Shown here: in pieces, positions 27,330 through 36,241 of the stretch
How the letters are laid out: each line of letters starts with the position of its first letter
Position numbering within the stretch: the stretch's first letter is position 1
DNA from: Croceibacterium salegens
GTDB lineage: Bacteria > Pseudomonadota > Alphaproteobacteria > Sphingomonadales > Sphingomonadaceae
Direction of reading: 5' to 3'
DNA length: 64,000 nt
NCBI RefSeq assembly: GCF_009827435.1
Contig: NZ_WTYM01000052.1
Span: forward strand, 62,001-126,000
Position numbers and translations under genes: made by a program
The notes under the pieces: generated by a model
Database searches by the model: none
What the model saw: only the letters and a program-made list of their open reading frames with translations
Told to the model about the DNA's origin: nothing

Positions 27330-28552
27330 GCTGCAGCCTTGGCTACACCGACCAGCGGCAGGCGCAAGTGGGTGGCGTACCCTCCTGAAGAGGGGCCGGA
27401 GACGATGGTCGCTTCATCCCCGAAGCGCGCGGCAAGCCGCTGCTCGACATTTCGCAAGCCGATGCCATAGCCCGGACGCGGTTCGTGGTTCTTGCCAAGG
27501 CCGCCGCCGTTGTCGGCCACGGTCACCACCAGGCGGCCGTATTCCTCGCGCGCCGAAATCGAGATCGTCACCTTGCCGTGGCTCGGCGCGACGGCGTGCT
27601 TCACCGAATTTTCGACCAGCGGCTGGAGGATCATGCCGGGAATGTGCGCGTCACCGAGCGCCTCGGGCAGGTCGAATTTCGCTTCGAGTCGTTCCGGGAA
27701 TCGCGCGGTTTCGATGTCGAGGTAGAGCCGCTGCAGGGCGAATTCCTCGTCGAGCGACACATCGACCGTCGGATCGTCCGCCAGACTACGACGGTAGAAA
27801 GTCGACATCGTCTGGATCATCCGCTCGGCCGCGGCGGTCTTGCCGGTGAGCACCAGCGAGGACAGCGAGTTGAGCGTGTTGAACAGGAAGTGCGGATTGA
27901 CCTGGTAGCGCAGCGATCGCAGCTCGGCCGCCTTGGCGGCGCGGCGGAATTCGCCCTCGCGGCGCTCGGCGGTGCGGGCCTTCTCGCCGGTCAGGAAGGC
28001 GAGGTAGAGCGCACACCAGGCGAGCAGCATGAAATAGCGCCCGAAACCGATCTCCGCGAGGCTCTGCCAAACGTTCATGTCGGTCGACTTGCGGCCGATA
28101 GTCACCGCCCGCGCCTTGCTGGCATCGCCGCTTGCGTCGGGAACCGAGACCTCGACCAGCAGGTCGCCCGAGGAATCGCGCCGCACCTCGAAGCCCTGCT
28201 GTTCGGCCATCGCACGGTAGGCCTTTTCCTCGACCGAGGCGAAAACCAGCACATTGGTCTGCGCCAGTATCAGCGAAACCGGCAGCGACAGGACCAGCGC
28301 GGCGGCAATCTTGGTCCAGAGCGGCCGGTCGTCGAACAGGCGCAGGATCAGCCAGAACCCGAGCATCGTGACCGCGCCCGCGAGGCAGACCAGCGCCCGG
28401 CGCCAGACCATCTCGTCCTCGAAATTGAATTCGAGCGACAGCGAGCGCAGCGTGATCAGTACGAAATAACAAACCCACAGACCGACGATCGACGCCAGCA
28501 CCGTGGGGAAAGGCACCCGCACGGGCGCTTTCTCTTCAAATTCAATGTCCAT
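27326..28552 (-). CDS. LytS/AlgZ-type sensor histidine kinase
   Basis: 408 residues. Four membrane segments in the first ~200 residues, with a periplasmic loop of ~65 residues between the third and fourth. The His-kinase domain (PF06580 type) has the phospho-acceptor in YQVNPHFLFNTLNSL and an HATPase N-box QPLVENSVKHAV. Glycine boxes are DNGGG and GIGLRNVEQRL. The loop is the likely sensor; ligand unknown. Confidence 0.9.
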   Translation of the reverse strand: MDIEFEEKAPVRVPFPTVLASIVGLWVCYFVLITLRSLSLEFNFEDEMVWRRALVCLAGAVTMLGFWLILRLFDDRPLWTKIAAALVLSLPVSLILAQTNVLVFASVEEKAYRAMAEQQGFEVRRDSSGDLLVEVSVPDASGDASKARAVTIGRKSTDMNVWQSLAEIGFGRYFMLLAWCALYLAFLTGEKARTAERREGEFRRAAKAAELRSLRYQVNPHFLFNTLNSLSSLVLTGKTAAAERMIQTMSTFYRRSLADDPTVDVSLDEEFALQRLYLDIETARFPERLEAKFDLPEALGDAHIPGMILQPLVENSVKHAVAPSHGKVTISISAREEYGRLVVTVADNGGGLGKNHEPRPGYGIGLRNVEQRLAARFGDEATIVSGPSSGGYATHLRLPLVGVAKAAA

Positions 28553-28625
28553 CCGGCCGACATATACGCGGATGGCGATATTCGGCCAGCGCCGATGTCG
28601 AGCGGAATCGGCGCTTGGTCGAACC

Positions 28626-30152
28626 TCAAGCCCCCTCGAGGAGTTTTTCGGCGGAGATTCGCGCTTTCCACTCGGCAGGGGCGAGCGTGTGGACGTTGTT
28701 GCCCGCAGAATCGACCGCTACGGTCACCGGCATGTCTTCGACGGCGAATTCGTAGATTGCTTCCATGCCGAGATCCTCGAAGGCGACAACCCGCGAGGCC
28801 TTGATCGCCCGCGAGACGAGGTAGGCCGCCCCGCCGACCGCCATGAGGTAGGCCGACTTGTGCCGGGCGATCGCTTCGGTCGCACCCGGACCGCGCTCGG
28901 CCTTGCCGACGCAGGCGAGCAGGCCCTGTTCGAGCATGGTGTCCATGAACTTGTCCATCCGCGTCGCGGTGGTCGGGCCGGCCGGACCGACGACCTCGTC
29001 CCGCACCGGGTCGACCGGGCCGACGTAGTAGATGACCCGGCCCTTGAAGCTGACCGGCAGCTCTTCCTCCCGGTCGAGCATGTCCTTGATGCGCTTGTGC
29101 GCGGCGTCACGCCCGGTGAGCATGGCGCCGTTGAGCAGGAGCCGGTCGCCGGCCTTCCAGCTTTGCACTTCCTCCGGCGTGAGCGCGTCGAGATCGACCC
29201 TTCGCGCCGCGGCATCGGGCTTCCAGTGCACTTCGGGCCAGTCCGAGAGCCTGGGCGTTTCGAGGTAGGCCGGTCCCGAACCGTCGAGCGTGAAGTGCGC
29301 ATGGCGGGTGGCGGCACAGTTCGGGATCATTGCGATCGGCTTGTTTGCCGCATGGCAGGGAGCGTCGAGAATCTTGACGTCGAGCACTGTTGCCAGCCCG
29401 CCAAGGCCCTGCGCACCGATACCGAGCGCGTTGACCTTGTCGAAAATCTCGATCCGCAGGGCCTCGAGATCGTTCTGCGGCCCGCGTTGCTTGAGCTGGC
29501 CCATGTCGATCGGTTCCATCAGGCTTTGCTTGGCGAGCTTGACGCAGTGTTCGGCGGTACCGCCGATGCCGATTCCCAGCATGCCCGGCGGGCACCAGCC
29601 AGCGCCCATCTGCGGCACCATTTCGAGCACCCAGTCGACGATGTTGTCGCTCGGGTTCATCATCTTGAACTTCGACTTGGCCTCGCTGCCACCGCCCTTG
29701 GCGGCAACGTCGATAGACACCTTCGCGCCAGGCACCATCTCGACCGAGAGCACGCAGGGCGTGTTGTCGCGGGTGTTGCGGCGGGTGAAGGCGGGATCGG
29801 CGAGCACCGATGCGCGCAGCCTGTTCTCGGGATTGCCGTAAGCCCGGCGCACGCCCTCGTCGATCACGTCCTGCAGGCTGCGCTTCGATTCCAGCCGGCA
29901 GTCCTGGCCCCACTCGACGAAGACGTTGACGATGCCGGTGTCCTGGCAGATCGGGCGATGGCCCTCGGCGCACATGCGGCTGTTGGTCAGGATCTGCGCG
30001 ATGGCGTCCTTCGCCGCCGAGCCCTGCTCGGCCTCGTAGGCCGCGCCGAGCGCGCGGATGTAGTCCATCGGGTGATAGTAGCTGATGTATTGGAGCGCGT
30101 CGGCGACGCTCTCGATCAGGTCGTCCTCGCGGATCGTGACCATGTCGCTCAT
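28626..30152 (-). CDS. Fumarate hydratase, class I (Fe-S type)
   Basis: 508 residues. It interconverts fumarate and malate using a [4Fe-4S] cluster. Cluster and substrate motifs visible: EGHRPICQDTGIVNVF, MGAGWCPPGMLGIGIGG, PNCAATRHAHF and GPAGPTTATRMDKF. Start at 30152 (MSDMVTIRE). Depends on the kind of cluster made by the suf operon in this window. Confidence 0.95.
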   Translation of the reverse strand: MSDMVTIREDDLIESVADALQYISYYHPMDYIRALGAAYEAEQGSAAKDAIAQILTNSRMCAEGHRPICQDTGIVNVFVEWGQDCRLESKRSLQDVIDEGVRRAYGNPENRLRASVLADPAFTRRNTRDNTPCVLSVEMVPGAKVSIDVAAKGGGSEAKSKFKMMNPSDNIVDWVLEMVPQMGAGWCPPGMLGIGIGGTAEHCVKLAKQSLMEPIDMGQLKQRGPQNDLEALRIEIFDKVNALGIGAQGLGGLATVLDVKILDAPCHAANKPIAMIPNCAATRHAHFTLDGSGPAYLETPRLSDWPEVHWKPDAAARRVDLDALTPEEVQSWKAGDRLLLNGAMLTGRDAAHKRIKDMLDREEELPVSFKGRVIYYVGPVDPVRDEVVGPAGPTTATRMDKFMDTMLEQGLLACVGKAERGPGATEAIARHKSAYLMAVGGAAYLVSRAIKASRVVAFEDLGMEAIYEFAVEDMPVTVAVDSAGNNVHTLAPAEWKARISAEKLLEGA

Positions 30153-30328
30153 CGGGTGGTGACTCCTGTCCGGCGATTTGCGCGCGCCATAGTCGCGCCG
30201 GGCGGGTGTGGTCAAAGCGCTTCGCACGGGTTTCAAAAGACAACTTGCGACAAAGCACGGCATTGCCCGCGCCGGATGCAGGCCCTAAGGCTCCCCCGAA
30301 CGCCCAAACGACGAATATTCGAGGTCCC

Positions 30329-30922
30329 GTGACTGTCGTTGAAGACCGCCCGATAACCGCCGCTCGCAAGGCCATGATCGACAGCCAGTTGCGCACCAGC
30401 GGCGTGAACGCCGAATTCGTGCTGCGCCGCATGTCCGCCGTGGCGCGCGAGGACTTCGTGCCTGCCGCAGCGAAAGGCGTCGCTTACATGGACCGTGCGA
30501 TCGCGCTCGGCGACGGGCGCTGGCTCGCCGCGCCGGTGGTGCAGGGCATGATGCTGCAGGAAGCGGTGCCGACGCTCGACGACAAGGCCCTCGTGGTCGA
30601 CGGCGGCAGCGGCTACCTGGCAGCGCTCGTCGCGCCGCTCGCGGGTTCGCTCGACGTCGTCACGCCCGACGAGGCGCTCAAGGCCTCGCGCAAGAAGGAC
30701 TATACGCTGATCCTGATCGACGGGGCGGTCGAACAACTGCCCGAGACTCTGACCAAGCGGCTGGCAAGCGATGGACGGGTCGTCTGCGGCCTCGTTCGGA
30801 ACGGGCTCACCCGGCTCGCTATCGGCCGCATGGCCGGGGACGACGTGGCGCTGCGCGCGCTCGCCGAAGTCGGCATGCCCGTCCTGCCCGAATTCGCCAA
30901 GGCCAGGGGCTGGAGCTTCTGA
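30329..30922 (+). CDS. Degenerate protein-L-isoaspartate methyltransferase-like protein
   Basis: 197 residues from GTG 30329. The N-terminal PCMT signature is recognisable (AARKAMIDSQLRTSGV, MSAVAREDFVP, YMDRAIALGDGRW). The SAM-binding motif is eroded (VVDGGSGYLAAL in place of the usual LEIGTGSGY), and the following ~40 residues are shortened to about 15. Methyltransferase activity is therefore doubtful. It sits directly before tolC (1-bp gap), an arrangement I recall from other alphaproteobacteria. Confidence 0.8.
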   Translation: MTVVEDRPITAARKAMIDSQLRTSGVNAEFVLRRMSAVAREDFVPAAAKGVAYMDRAIALGDGRWLAAPVVQGMMLQEAVPTLDDKALVVDGGSGYLAALVAPLAGSLDVVTPDEALKASRKKDYTLILIDGAVEQLPETLTKRLASDGRVVCGLVRNGLTRLAIGRMAGDDVALRALAEVGMPVLPEFAKARGWSF

Positions 30923-30923
30923 C

Positions 30924-32393
30924 ATGACCGGCCGTTCGCTGCGCATTTTAATGCTTACCGGCGCTTGCCTCGCCGCAGTGCCGGCGCAGGCCGATACCTT
31001 GAAGGACGCGCTAACCGCGGCCTATTCCGACAACCCCTCGCTCGAAGCCGCGCGCGCCCAGCAGCGCGCGACCGACGAGACCGTGGTGATCCAGCAGGCC
31101 GCGGGCCTGCCGTCGCTCAGCGCCTCGGCGAACTACACCGAGTACCTCAAGAAAAGTTCGTCGAGCTTCATCTCCCCCGACCGCCTGTTCAGCGCCAGCG
31201 GAGACCTGACCATCCCGATCTATTCGGGCGGTGCCGTCAGGAACGGGATCAAGGCCGCCAAGACGCGGGTCGAGGCCGGACGGGCGGGCCTGCGCGGCAC
31301 GGAAAGCTCGCTCTTCGCCCAGGTCGTCGCCGCCTACATGGACGTGATCCGCAACGAAGCGGTGACCAGCCTTTCGGCGAACAACGTCGACGTGCTCAAG
31401 GTCAACTTGCAGGCGACCAGCGACCGTTTCGAGATCGGCGACCTGACGCGGACTGACGTTGCGCAGTCAGAAAGCCGACTGGCGCTCGCCGAGGGCGAAT
31501 TGCGGACCTCGCAGGCGAGTCTCGTCGCTGCGCGCGAAAACTACATCGCGCTGGTCGGCCTGGCACCGAACGACCTCCAGCCGCCACCCCCGCTGCCCGG
31601 CATGCCGTCGAGCGTCGATGACGCGGTTTCGGCGGCGCTGATGAACAATCCCGACCTGCTCGCCGCACGCGAGCGGGCCAAGGCGAGCGGCTACGATATC
31701 GAGTCCGCCGGCGCGGGGCGCCTGCCCAAGGTGGATCTTTTCGGATCGGGCAGTCGGCAGGACTATCTCGGAACGCTCGGTACCGGAATAGGCGCGGGAA
31801 CCGCGCAGCAGGTTTCAACTGCTGCGCAGGCTGGCGTACGCGTCACGCTGCCGCTGTTCCAGGGCGGCCGCGTCGCGGCGCAGGAGCGACAGGCGCAGGC
31901 CAATGCCTCGGCCGCTCTCGAACAGGTCGTCGCGACCGAGCGGAGCATCATCGCACAGGTTCGCTCGGCCTATTCGAACTGGCAGGCGGCAACCGCGATC
32001 ATCACCTCGAGCCAGTCGGCGGTCGATGCGGCGGCGCTGAGCCTCGAAGGCGTGCGGGCGGAGAACAGCGTCGGCAACCGGACGATCCTCAACATCCTCG
32101 ACGCCCAGCAGGAACTGCTACGCGCGCAGGTCCAACTCGTGACCGCTCGGCGCAACGCCTACGTGGCCGGCTTCAACCTGCTCGCCGCAATGGGCCGCGC
32201 CGAAGCGCGCGATCTCGGCATCGACGACAATGGCGCGCTCTACGACCCGGTCGAGAACTACGACCGCGTGAAGGGCAAGGTCTTCGACTGGACGTTCGAT
32301 CCCGACCCGGTGACCCGGAGTTCGCGTACCGTTGACATTCCTGCACAAGATGCGGAGATTCCCGCCGATCAACAGGCAGGGCTGGCAAATTGA
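30924..32393 (+). CDS. tolC: TolC-family outer membrane efflux protein
   Basis: 489 residues. Signal peptide ends at AQA (residue ~23). Two homologous outer-membrane-factor halves with long coiled-coil helices (TLKDALTAAYSDNPSLEAAR; VDDAVSAALMNNPDLLAAR as the repeat). The second-half helix GNRTILNILDAQQELLRAQ is diagnostic. It forms the trimeric exit duct for type I secretion or RND efflux. The partner is not in the window. Confidence 0.93.
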   Translation: MTGRSLRILMLTGACLAAVPAQADTLKDALTAAYSDNPSLEAARAQQRATDETVVIQQAAGLPSLSASANYTEYLKKSSSSFISPDRLFSASGDLTIPIYSGGAVRNGIKAAKTRVEAGRAGLRGTESSLFAQVVAAYMDVIRNEAVTSLSANNVDVLKVNLQATSDRFEIGDLTRTDVAQSESRLALAEGELRTSQASLVAARENYIALVGLAPNDLQPPPPLPGMPSSVDDAVSAALMNNPDLLAARERAKASGYDIESAGAGRLPKVDLFGSGSRQDYLGTLGTGIGAGTAQQVSTAAQAGVRVTLPLFQGGRVAAQERQAQANASAALEQVVATERSIIAQVRSAYSNWQAATAIITSSQSAVDAAALSLEGVRAENSVGNRTILNILDAQQELLRAQVQLVTARRNAYVAGFNLLAAMGRAEARDLGIDDNGALYDPVENYDRVKGKVFDWTFDPDPVTRSSRTVDIPAQDAEIPADQQAGLAN

Positions 32394-32854
32394 TGCGTCA
32401 GGACGGCGAACCTTCGGTCGAGGAGATCCTCGCGTCGATCAAGAAGGTGATTGCGCGCGACAACCGCGAATCCGCCCTGGCCGAACGCCAGCGGCGCGAG
32501 AATGCCGGCATGTCCCGCCCTATTCCCGAAGTTTCCGTTGATGCCATCGAAGTGCTCGATCTGGGTGCCGACGCAGAACTGGTCGACGATGACGAGGACG
32601 ACGACAGCCCCGAAGAAGCGCTGACCACCCGCGAAACCGCCGGTGCGATGCGGGAATCGCTTGCCGCTCTTGCCATGCTGGCCGAACCCCCGGCCCAGCC
32701 GCAAATCGTGCGTTCGGGCGAGACTTCGCTCGAAGGCATGGTCCGCGAAATGCTGCGGCCGATGCTCGCCCAGTGGCTCGAACAAAACCTGCCGGCCATC
32801 GTCGACCGCATGGTGCAGGCCGAAATCGCCCGGATCGCGGGCAAGAAGCGCTGA
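32393..32854 (+). CDS. popZ: PopZ-like polar organising protein (DUF2497)
   Basis: 153 residues. The N-terminal helix EPSVEEILASIKKVIARDN, an acidic disordered middle (VDDDEDDDSPEEA, residues ~63-75) and C-terminal helices (MVREMLRPMLAQWLEQNLP, VDRMVQAEIARI) match PopZ layout. PopZ forms polar condensates that anchor ParB-bound origins in Caulobacter. Its start overlaps the tolC stop (TGATG). Function here is inferred from family. Confidence 0.8.
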   Translation: MRQDGEPSVEEILASIKKVIARDNRESALAERQRRENAGMSRPIPEVSVDAIEVLDLGADAELVDDDEDDDSPEEALTTRETAGAMRESLAALAMLAEPPAQPQIVRSGETSLEGMVREMLRPMLAQWLEQNLPAIVDRMVQAEIARIAGKKR

Positions 32855-32907
32855 ACAAGCCCGCCGCGCCATCCGACCTCGCCCGTGCCGAAGCGGCGCT
32901 GGCGAAA

Positions 32908-33249
32908 ATGGGCGGCGAAACCCTCACCCGGCACATCTTCCTCTGCGCCATGTCGGAAAAGCAGGAATGCTGCAGCCGGGAAACTGGCGAACGGGCATGG
33001 AAGTATCTCAAGCGGCGGCTCAAGGAGCTCGGCATTGCCGGACCCAGGCGTGACGGCGGGGGCGGGGTGCAGCGGACCAAGGCGGATTGCCTGCAGATCT
33101 GCGCGGCGGGACCGGTCGCCGTCGTCTGGCCGGACGGTGTCTGGTACCATTCGTGCACCGAAGAGGTGCTCGAACGGATCATTAAGGAGCACCTGATCGG
33201 CGGGATCCCGGTCGAGGACTATCGCCTGCACGCCTCCGCCCAGGTCTAG
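32908..33249 (+). CDS. (2Fe-2S) ferredoxin-domain protein
   Basis: 113 residues from ATG 32908. Thioredoxin-like ferredoxin with cysteines in IFLCAMSEKQECC and KADCLQICAAGP, plus WPDGVWYHSC. The frame stays open upstream with a coherent sequence (PAAPSDLARAEAALAK) back to a CTG at 32851 that overlaps the popZ stop as CTGA. The real start may be that non-ATG codon, adding 19 residues. Confidence 0.8.
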   Translation: MGGETLTRHIFLCAMSEKQECCSRETGERAWKYLKRRLKELGIAGPRRDGGGGVQRTKADCLQICAAGPVAVVWPDGVWYHSCTEEVLERIIKEHLIGGIPVEDYRLHASAQV

Positions 33250-33266
33250 CCCTCCCAGGCTAATTG

Positions 33267-33548
33267 CTAATGGTCCTCGAGGTCGGAAACGGCTTCGTCA
33301 TGTCCCGTACCGCTCGACAGGAAGACGAGACCCATCAGCGCCGCCATCAGCATGATTGCCGCGCCGATTCCGAGCCCGGTGGCGATGTAGAAGTGGATCG
33401 GCGAAGGCCCGAACTTCCAGCGCAAGACGCCCAGCACGATCGCCACGAGAGAAAGCGTGAACAGCGCCATCCAGCGCATCAGCCGGCGATAGCGTCCCCA
33501 GGCGTGCGTTGCGTTTGCGGGTGCGTCGAGCGGTGAGGGCTTTGCCAT
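33267..33548 (-). CDS. Small membrane protein
   Basis: 93 residues with two hydrophobic segments (~25-44 and ~54-78) and an acidic C-terminus. Possibly a two-helix inner-membrane protein; family not recognised. Confidence 0.65.
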   Translation of the reverse strand: MAKPSPLDAPANATHAWGRYRRLMRWMALFTLSLVAIVLGVLRWKFGPSPIHFYIATGLGIGAAIMLMAALMGLVFLSSGTGHDEAVSDLEDH

Positions 33549-33664
33549 GGGCGCCTGATGCGCCTGTCGCGCGCGTCAATCAATGTCCCTTCGCCAGCCG
33601 GTGCGGGATTCGCGCGCTCCGACATCCTGTGTCATAATGCAGTCGGGGGAAGAGGAACATTGCC

Positions 33665-34096
33665 ATGGACATTGCCAACCTGATTGCTCGGCGCGACCCG
33701 TCCGATATCGTCTGCTGTTCGACCACCGATCGGGTCCGCGATGCGGTGAAACTCCTTGCCGAACGGCGCATCGGCGCGGTTCCGGTCCTTCAGAACGGAC
33801 AGGTCGTAGGGATCTTTTCCGAGCGCGATGTGCTCTACCGGCTGGCCGAGGAAGGGGCGTTCTGCCTCGATCGCGAAGTTGGCGAGGTAATGACTGCGCC
33901 GCCAGTGACGATCGAACCATCGGCCACCGCGGACGAGGCGCTGGGCCTGATGACCCGGCGCCGCATCCGCCACCTGCCGGTGATGCAGGAGACGGCGATG
34001 ATCGGATTCATTTCGATCGGCGACATCGTCAAGAGTCGACTCGACGAGATCACCACCGAAGCCGAGCAGATGCGCCAATACATTCAGACCGCTTGA
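33665..34096 (+). CDS. Two-CBS-domain protein
   Basis: 143 residues consisting of two CBS motifs (~8-65 and ~75-130), with AVPVLQNGQVVGIFSERDVL and RHLPVMQETAMIGFISIGDI. CBS pairs bind adenosyl ligands and act as energy sensors. No catalytic domain is attached, so the partner is unknown. Confidence 0.85.
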   Translation: MDIANLIARRDPSDIVCCSTTDRVRDAVKLLAERRIGAVPVLQNGQVVGIFSERDVLYRLAEEGAFCLDREVGEVMTAPPVTIEPSATADEALGLMTRRRIRHLPVMQETAMIGFISIGDIVKSRLDEITTEAEQMRQYIQTA

Positions 34097-34127
34097 GACT
34101 GCGACCACCGCCCCCTACATCGGGTCC

Positions 34128-34454
34128 ATGAGCACCATCGCCCTTACGCCCGCCGCTGCCCGACGCGTCGAATGGATCGCCGAACGGCAGGGCAAGCCCG
34201 CCATCCTGCGCCTGTCGGTCGAAGGCGGCGGTTGCTCCGGCTTCCAGTACAAGTTCGACCTCGCCGAAGTCGCCGAGAGCGACGACGCTGTCAGCGAGAC
34301 CGAAGGCGTGCGTCTGGTGGTCGATCCGGTGAGCCTCGACCTCGTGGCCGGCAGCGTAGTCGATTTCGTCGAATCGCTGGGCGGAGCGGCATTCCGGGTC
34401 GAAAACCCCAATGCCGCCGCCGGTTGCGGTTGCGGTTCCAGCTTCGGCATCTAA
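34128..34454 (+). CDS. erpA: ErpA-type Fe-S insertion protein
   Basis: 108 residues, compact HesB/IscA family member with the three cluster cysteines (EGGGCSGFQY; GCGCGSSF at the C-terminus). Second A-type carrier in the window after sufA. Closely followed by xth in the same direction. Confidence 0.88.
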   Translation: MSTIALTPAAARRVEWIAERQGKPAILRLSVEGGGCSGFQYKFDLAEVAESDDAVSETEGVRLVVDPVSLDLVAGSVVDFVESLGGAAFRVENPNAAAGCGCGSSFGI

Positions 34455-34464
34455 GACTGCCGGG

Positions 34465-35238
34465 ATGCGCATCGCATCCTTCAACATCAACGGCGTCAAG
34501 GCGCGGCTCCCGCGCCTGCTCGAGTGGCTCGAGGAATCCCGCCCGGCGATCGCCTGCCTGCAGGAGATCAAGAGCCAGGACGAAGGCTTCCCGGCCGAGG
34601 AATTCGAAAAGATCGGCTATCGCGCGATCTGGCACGGCCAGAAGGGCTTCAACGGCGTCGCCATCCTCGCCGACGGCGAAGACCCCGCCGAAGTAGTGAA
34701 GGGCCTGCCCGGCGATCCCGACGACGAGCAGGCGCGCTTCATCGAATGCGACGTCAAGGGCGTGCGCGTCGTCAATCTCTACCTGCCCAACGGCAATCCG
34801 CAGCCGGGCCCCAAGTTCGACTACAAGCTGGCGTGGATGGAGCGCCTGCGCACCAGGATGAAGGAGTTGCTTGCCCGCGAGGTGCCCACGGTCGTAGTTG
34901 GCGACTTCAACGTCATTCCGGAGGACCGCGACGTCTGGTCGGTAGCGGCGATGGCCAGCGACGCGCTGATGCAGCCCGAATCGCGCGCCGCCTATGCGCG
35001 GATCCTCGGCGACGGCTGGACCGACGCCATCGCCACGCTCAACCCGCGCGGCGGAGTCTGGACCTTCTGGGACTATCAGGCCGGCGCGTGGCAGCGCGAC
35101 CATGGCTTCCGCATCGATCACCTGCTGCTCTCACCAGAGGCTGCCGACCGGCTCGTTTCGGCGGGCGTCGACAAGGAATACCGGGGGCGGGAAAAAGCCA
35201 GCGATCACGCGCCCGTATGGGTTGAGCTTAAGGAATAG
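34465..35238 (+). CDS. xth: Exodeoxyribonuclease III
   Basis: 257 residues, EEP-family AP endonuclease/3'-5' exonuclease of base excision repair. Motifs in order: FNINGVKARL, LQEIKSQDE, NLYLPNGNPQ, VVGDFNVIPEDRDVW and the terminal SDHAPVW. Start at 34465 (MRIASFNING), 10 bp after erpA. Confidence 0.94.
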   Translation: MRIASFNINGVKARLPRLLEWLEESRPAIACLQEIKSQDEGFPAEEFEKIGYRAIWHGQKGFNGVAILADGEDPAEVVKGLPGDPDDEQARFIECDVKGVRVVNLYLPNGNPQPGPKFDYKLAWMERLRTRMKELLAREVPTVVVGDFNVIPEDRDVWSVAAMASDALMQPESRAAYARILGDGWTDAIATLNPRGGVWTFWDYQAGAWQRDHGFRIDHLLLSPEAADRLVSAGVDKEYRGREKASDHAPVWVELKE

Positions 35239-35250
35239 CCCTCAAGCCGA

Positions 35251-35362
35251 CGGACTGGCGTGCCAGTCCGCAAGGCCGAACGGCCGCCTGCAGCTGCCCC
35301 GGACCCCGGACAGGTCGGGGGGTAGGGAACAGCAGCGAGGATGCCCGCGCGGATGCGCGAGC
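35251..35362 (-). repeat. Four-hairpin repeat, copy B, just after the sleB stop
   Basis: Same core as copy A at 15329-15435. Stems: GGACTGG-cgtg-CCAGTCC, GGCC-gaac-GGCC, CCCCG-gacaggt-CGGGG and GCCCGCGC-ggat-GCGCGAGC (one mismatch). Stem sequences differ from copy A but stay paired; the GAAC and GGAT loops are identical. It lies between convergent xth and sleB and on the minus strand starts a few bases after the sleB stop. Confidence 0.7.
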
Positions 35363-35369
35363 CTAGCCG

Positions 35370-36032
35370 TCAGCGGTAGAATACGTGGCGCGCCAGCGTA
35401 GCGCGGGCGATCTTGTGGCTGGCCCAGCGCGGCTTGACCCGCGTGGCGTGGAAATAGAGCGAATCGCCGGCCGCGCTGTCCCACAGTTCCTGGTGGGCGA
35501 TCTTGGCCACGGCGACGGCGTTCCTCCAGGCGATCGTGCCCGTGCGCGGCTCAGGGATGACCCCGTGCTTCACGAACGAGAACTGCGCACGCTGCGTGAC
35601 GACACCGCAGTAATCGTCGGGGAAGGCGGCGGATTCGGCACGGTTGATGATCACACGGCCGACAGCCAGCTGGCCGGTGAGCGGCTCGCCGCGGGCTTCG
35701 AAGTAGATCGCTTCGGCGAGGCAGCGCATGTCGCGCGGCAATTCGCCCTCGATCGGCATGTCGGCAACGAGTTCGCCGAGCGTCAACGGCGCGGCGCCGT
35801 CGGCATCCGTCACGGTCTGAACAGCATCCTCGGGGAGCTGCTGCACCACTTCGTTCGCCACGAAGCGCGGACTCGTCGAATCTTCGGTTTCGGTTACCGC
35901 CGGGACAGCGTCCTCGAAAACGGCGGCTTTGCTTTCTTGCGCGAAGGCACCGGAACCACCGGTGTTCGCAAGCGTAAATATCATACTGGCTGCCACGGCG
36001 ATTGCGGCGACCCGGTGAGTCTTGCGGCTCAT
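35370..36032 (-). CDS. SleB-type cell wall hydrolase
   Basis: 220 residues with a signal peptide (cleavage near AFAQ, residue ~31) and a variable acidic linker (~35-95). The Hydrolase_2 domain starts at RCLAEAIYFEARGEP, where the glutamate is the likely catalytic acid, and includes GRVIINR, QFSFV and SLYFHA. It should cut peptidoglycan in the periplasm. Confidence 0.85.
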   Translation of the reverse strand: MSRKTHRVAAIAVAASMIFTLANTGGSGAFAQESKAAVFEDAVPAVTETEDSTSPRFVANEVVQQLPEDAVQTVTDADGAAPLTLGELVADMPIEGELPRDMRCLAEAIYFEARGEPLTGQLAVGRVIINRAESAAFPDDYCGVVTQRAQFSFVKHGVIPEPRTGTIAWRNAVAVAKIAHQELWDSAAGDSLYFHATRVKPRWASHKIARATLARHVFYR

Positions 36033-36241
36033 CGATCCCTAACTCAGGGCGGTTGACGTCCTGCGCAGGCTGGCGGTCGCGCTTGTCCATGCGGAACAGT
36101 CCGCAGGCACGTGATCTCGCTCTCATTGGCCTGCCGGCCGTCACCCGACTGCGCGCTCGCCATGGCGACCGGATACCCGGCGCCTTGAGGCTGCCTACGC
36201 TGTTGGAAGATGGCGGCCAGATAGCGGCCTCTTTTCAAAGG
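36033..36241. other. Gap upstream of sleB
   Basis: 209 bp, presumably containing the sleB promoter. A TTG-started open frame across it (about 64 codons) has no gene-like features. No terminator seen. Confidence 0.4.

Noticed and set aside
36044-36238. A 64-codon TTG-started frame just after the DUF1491 gene
   Set aside because: No recognisable domain, poor ribosome site and composition unlike genes; it lies in the probable sleB promoter region.
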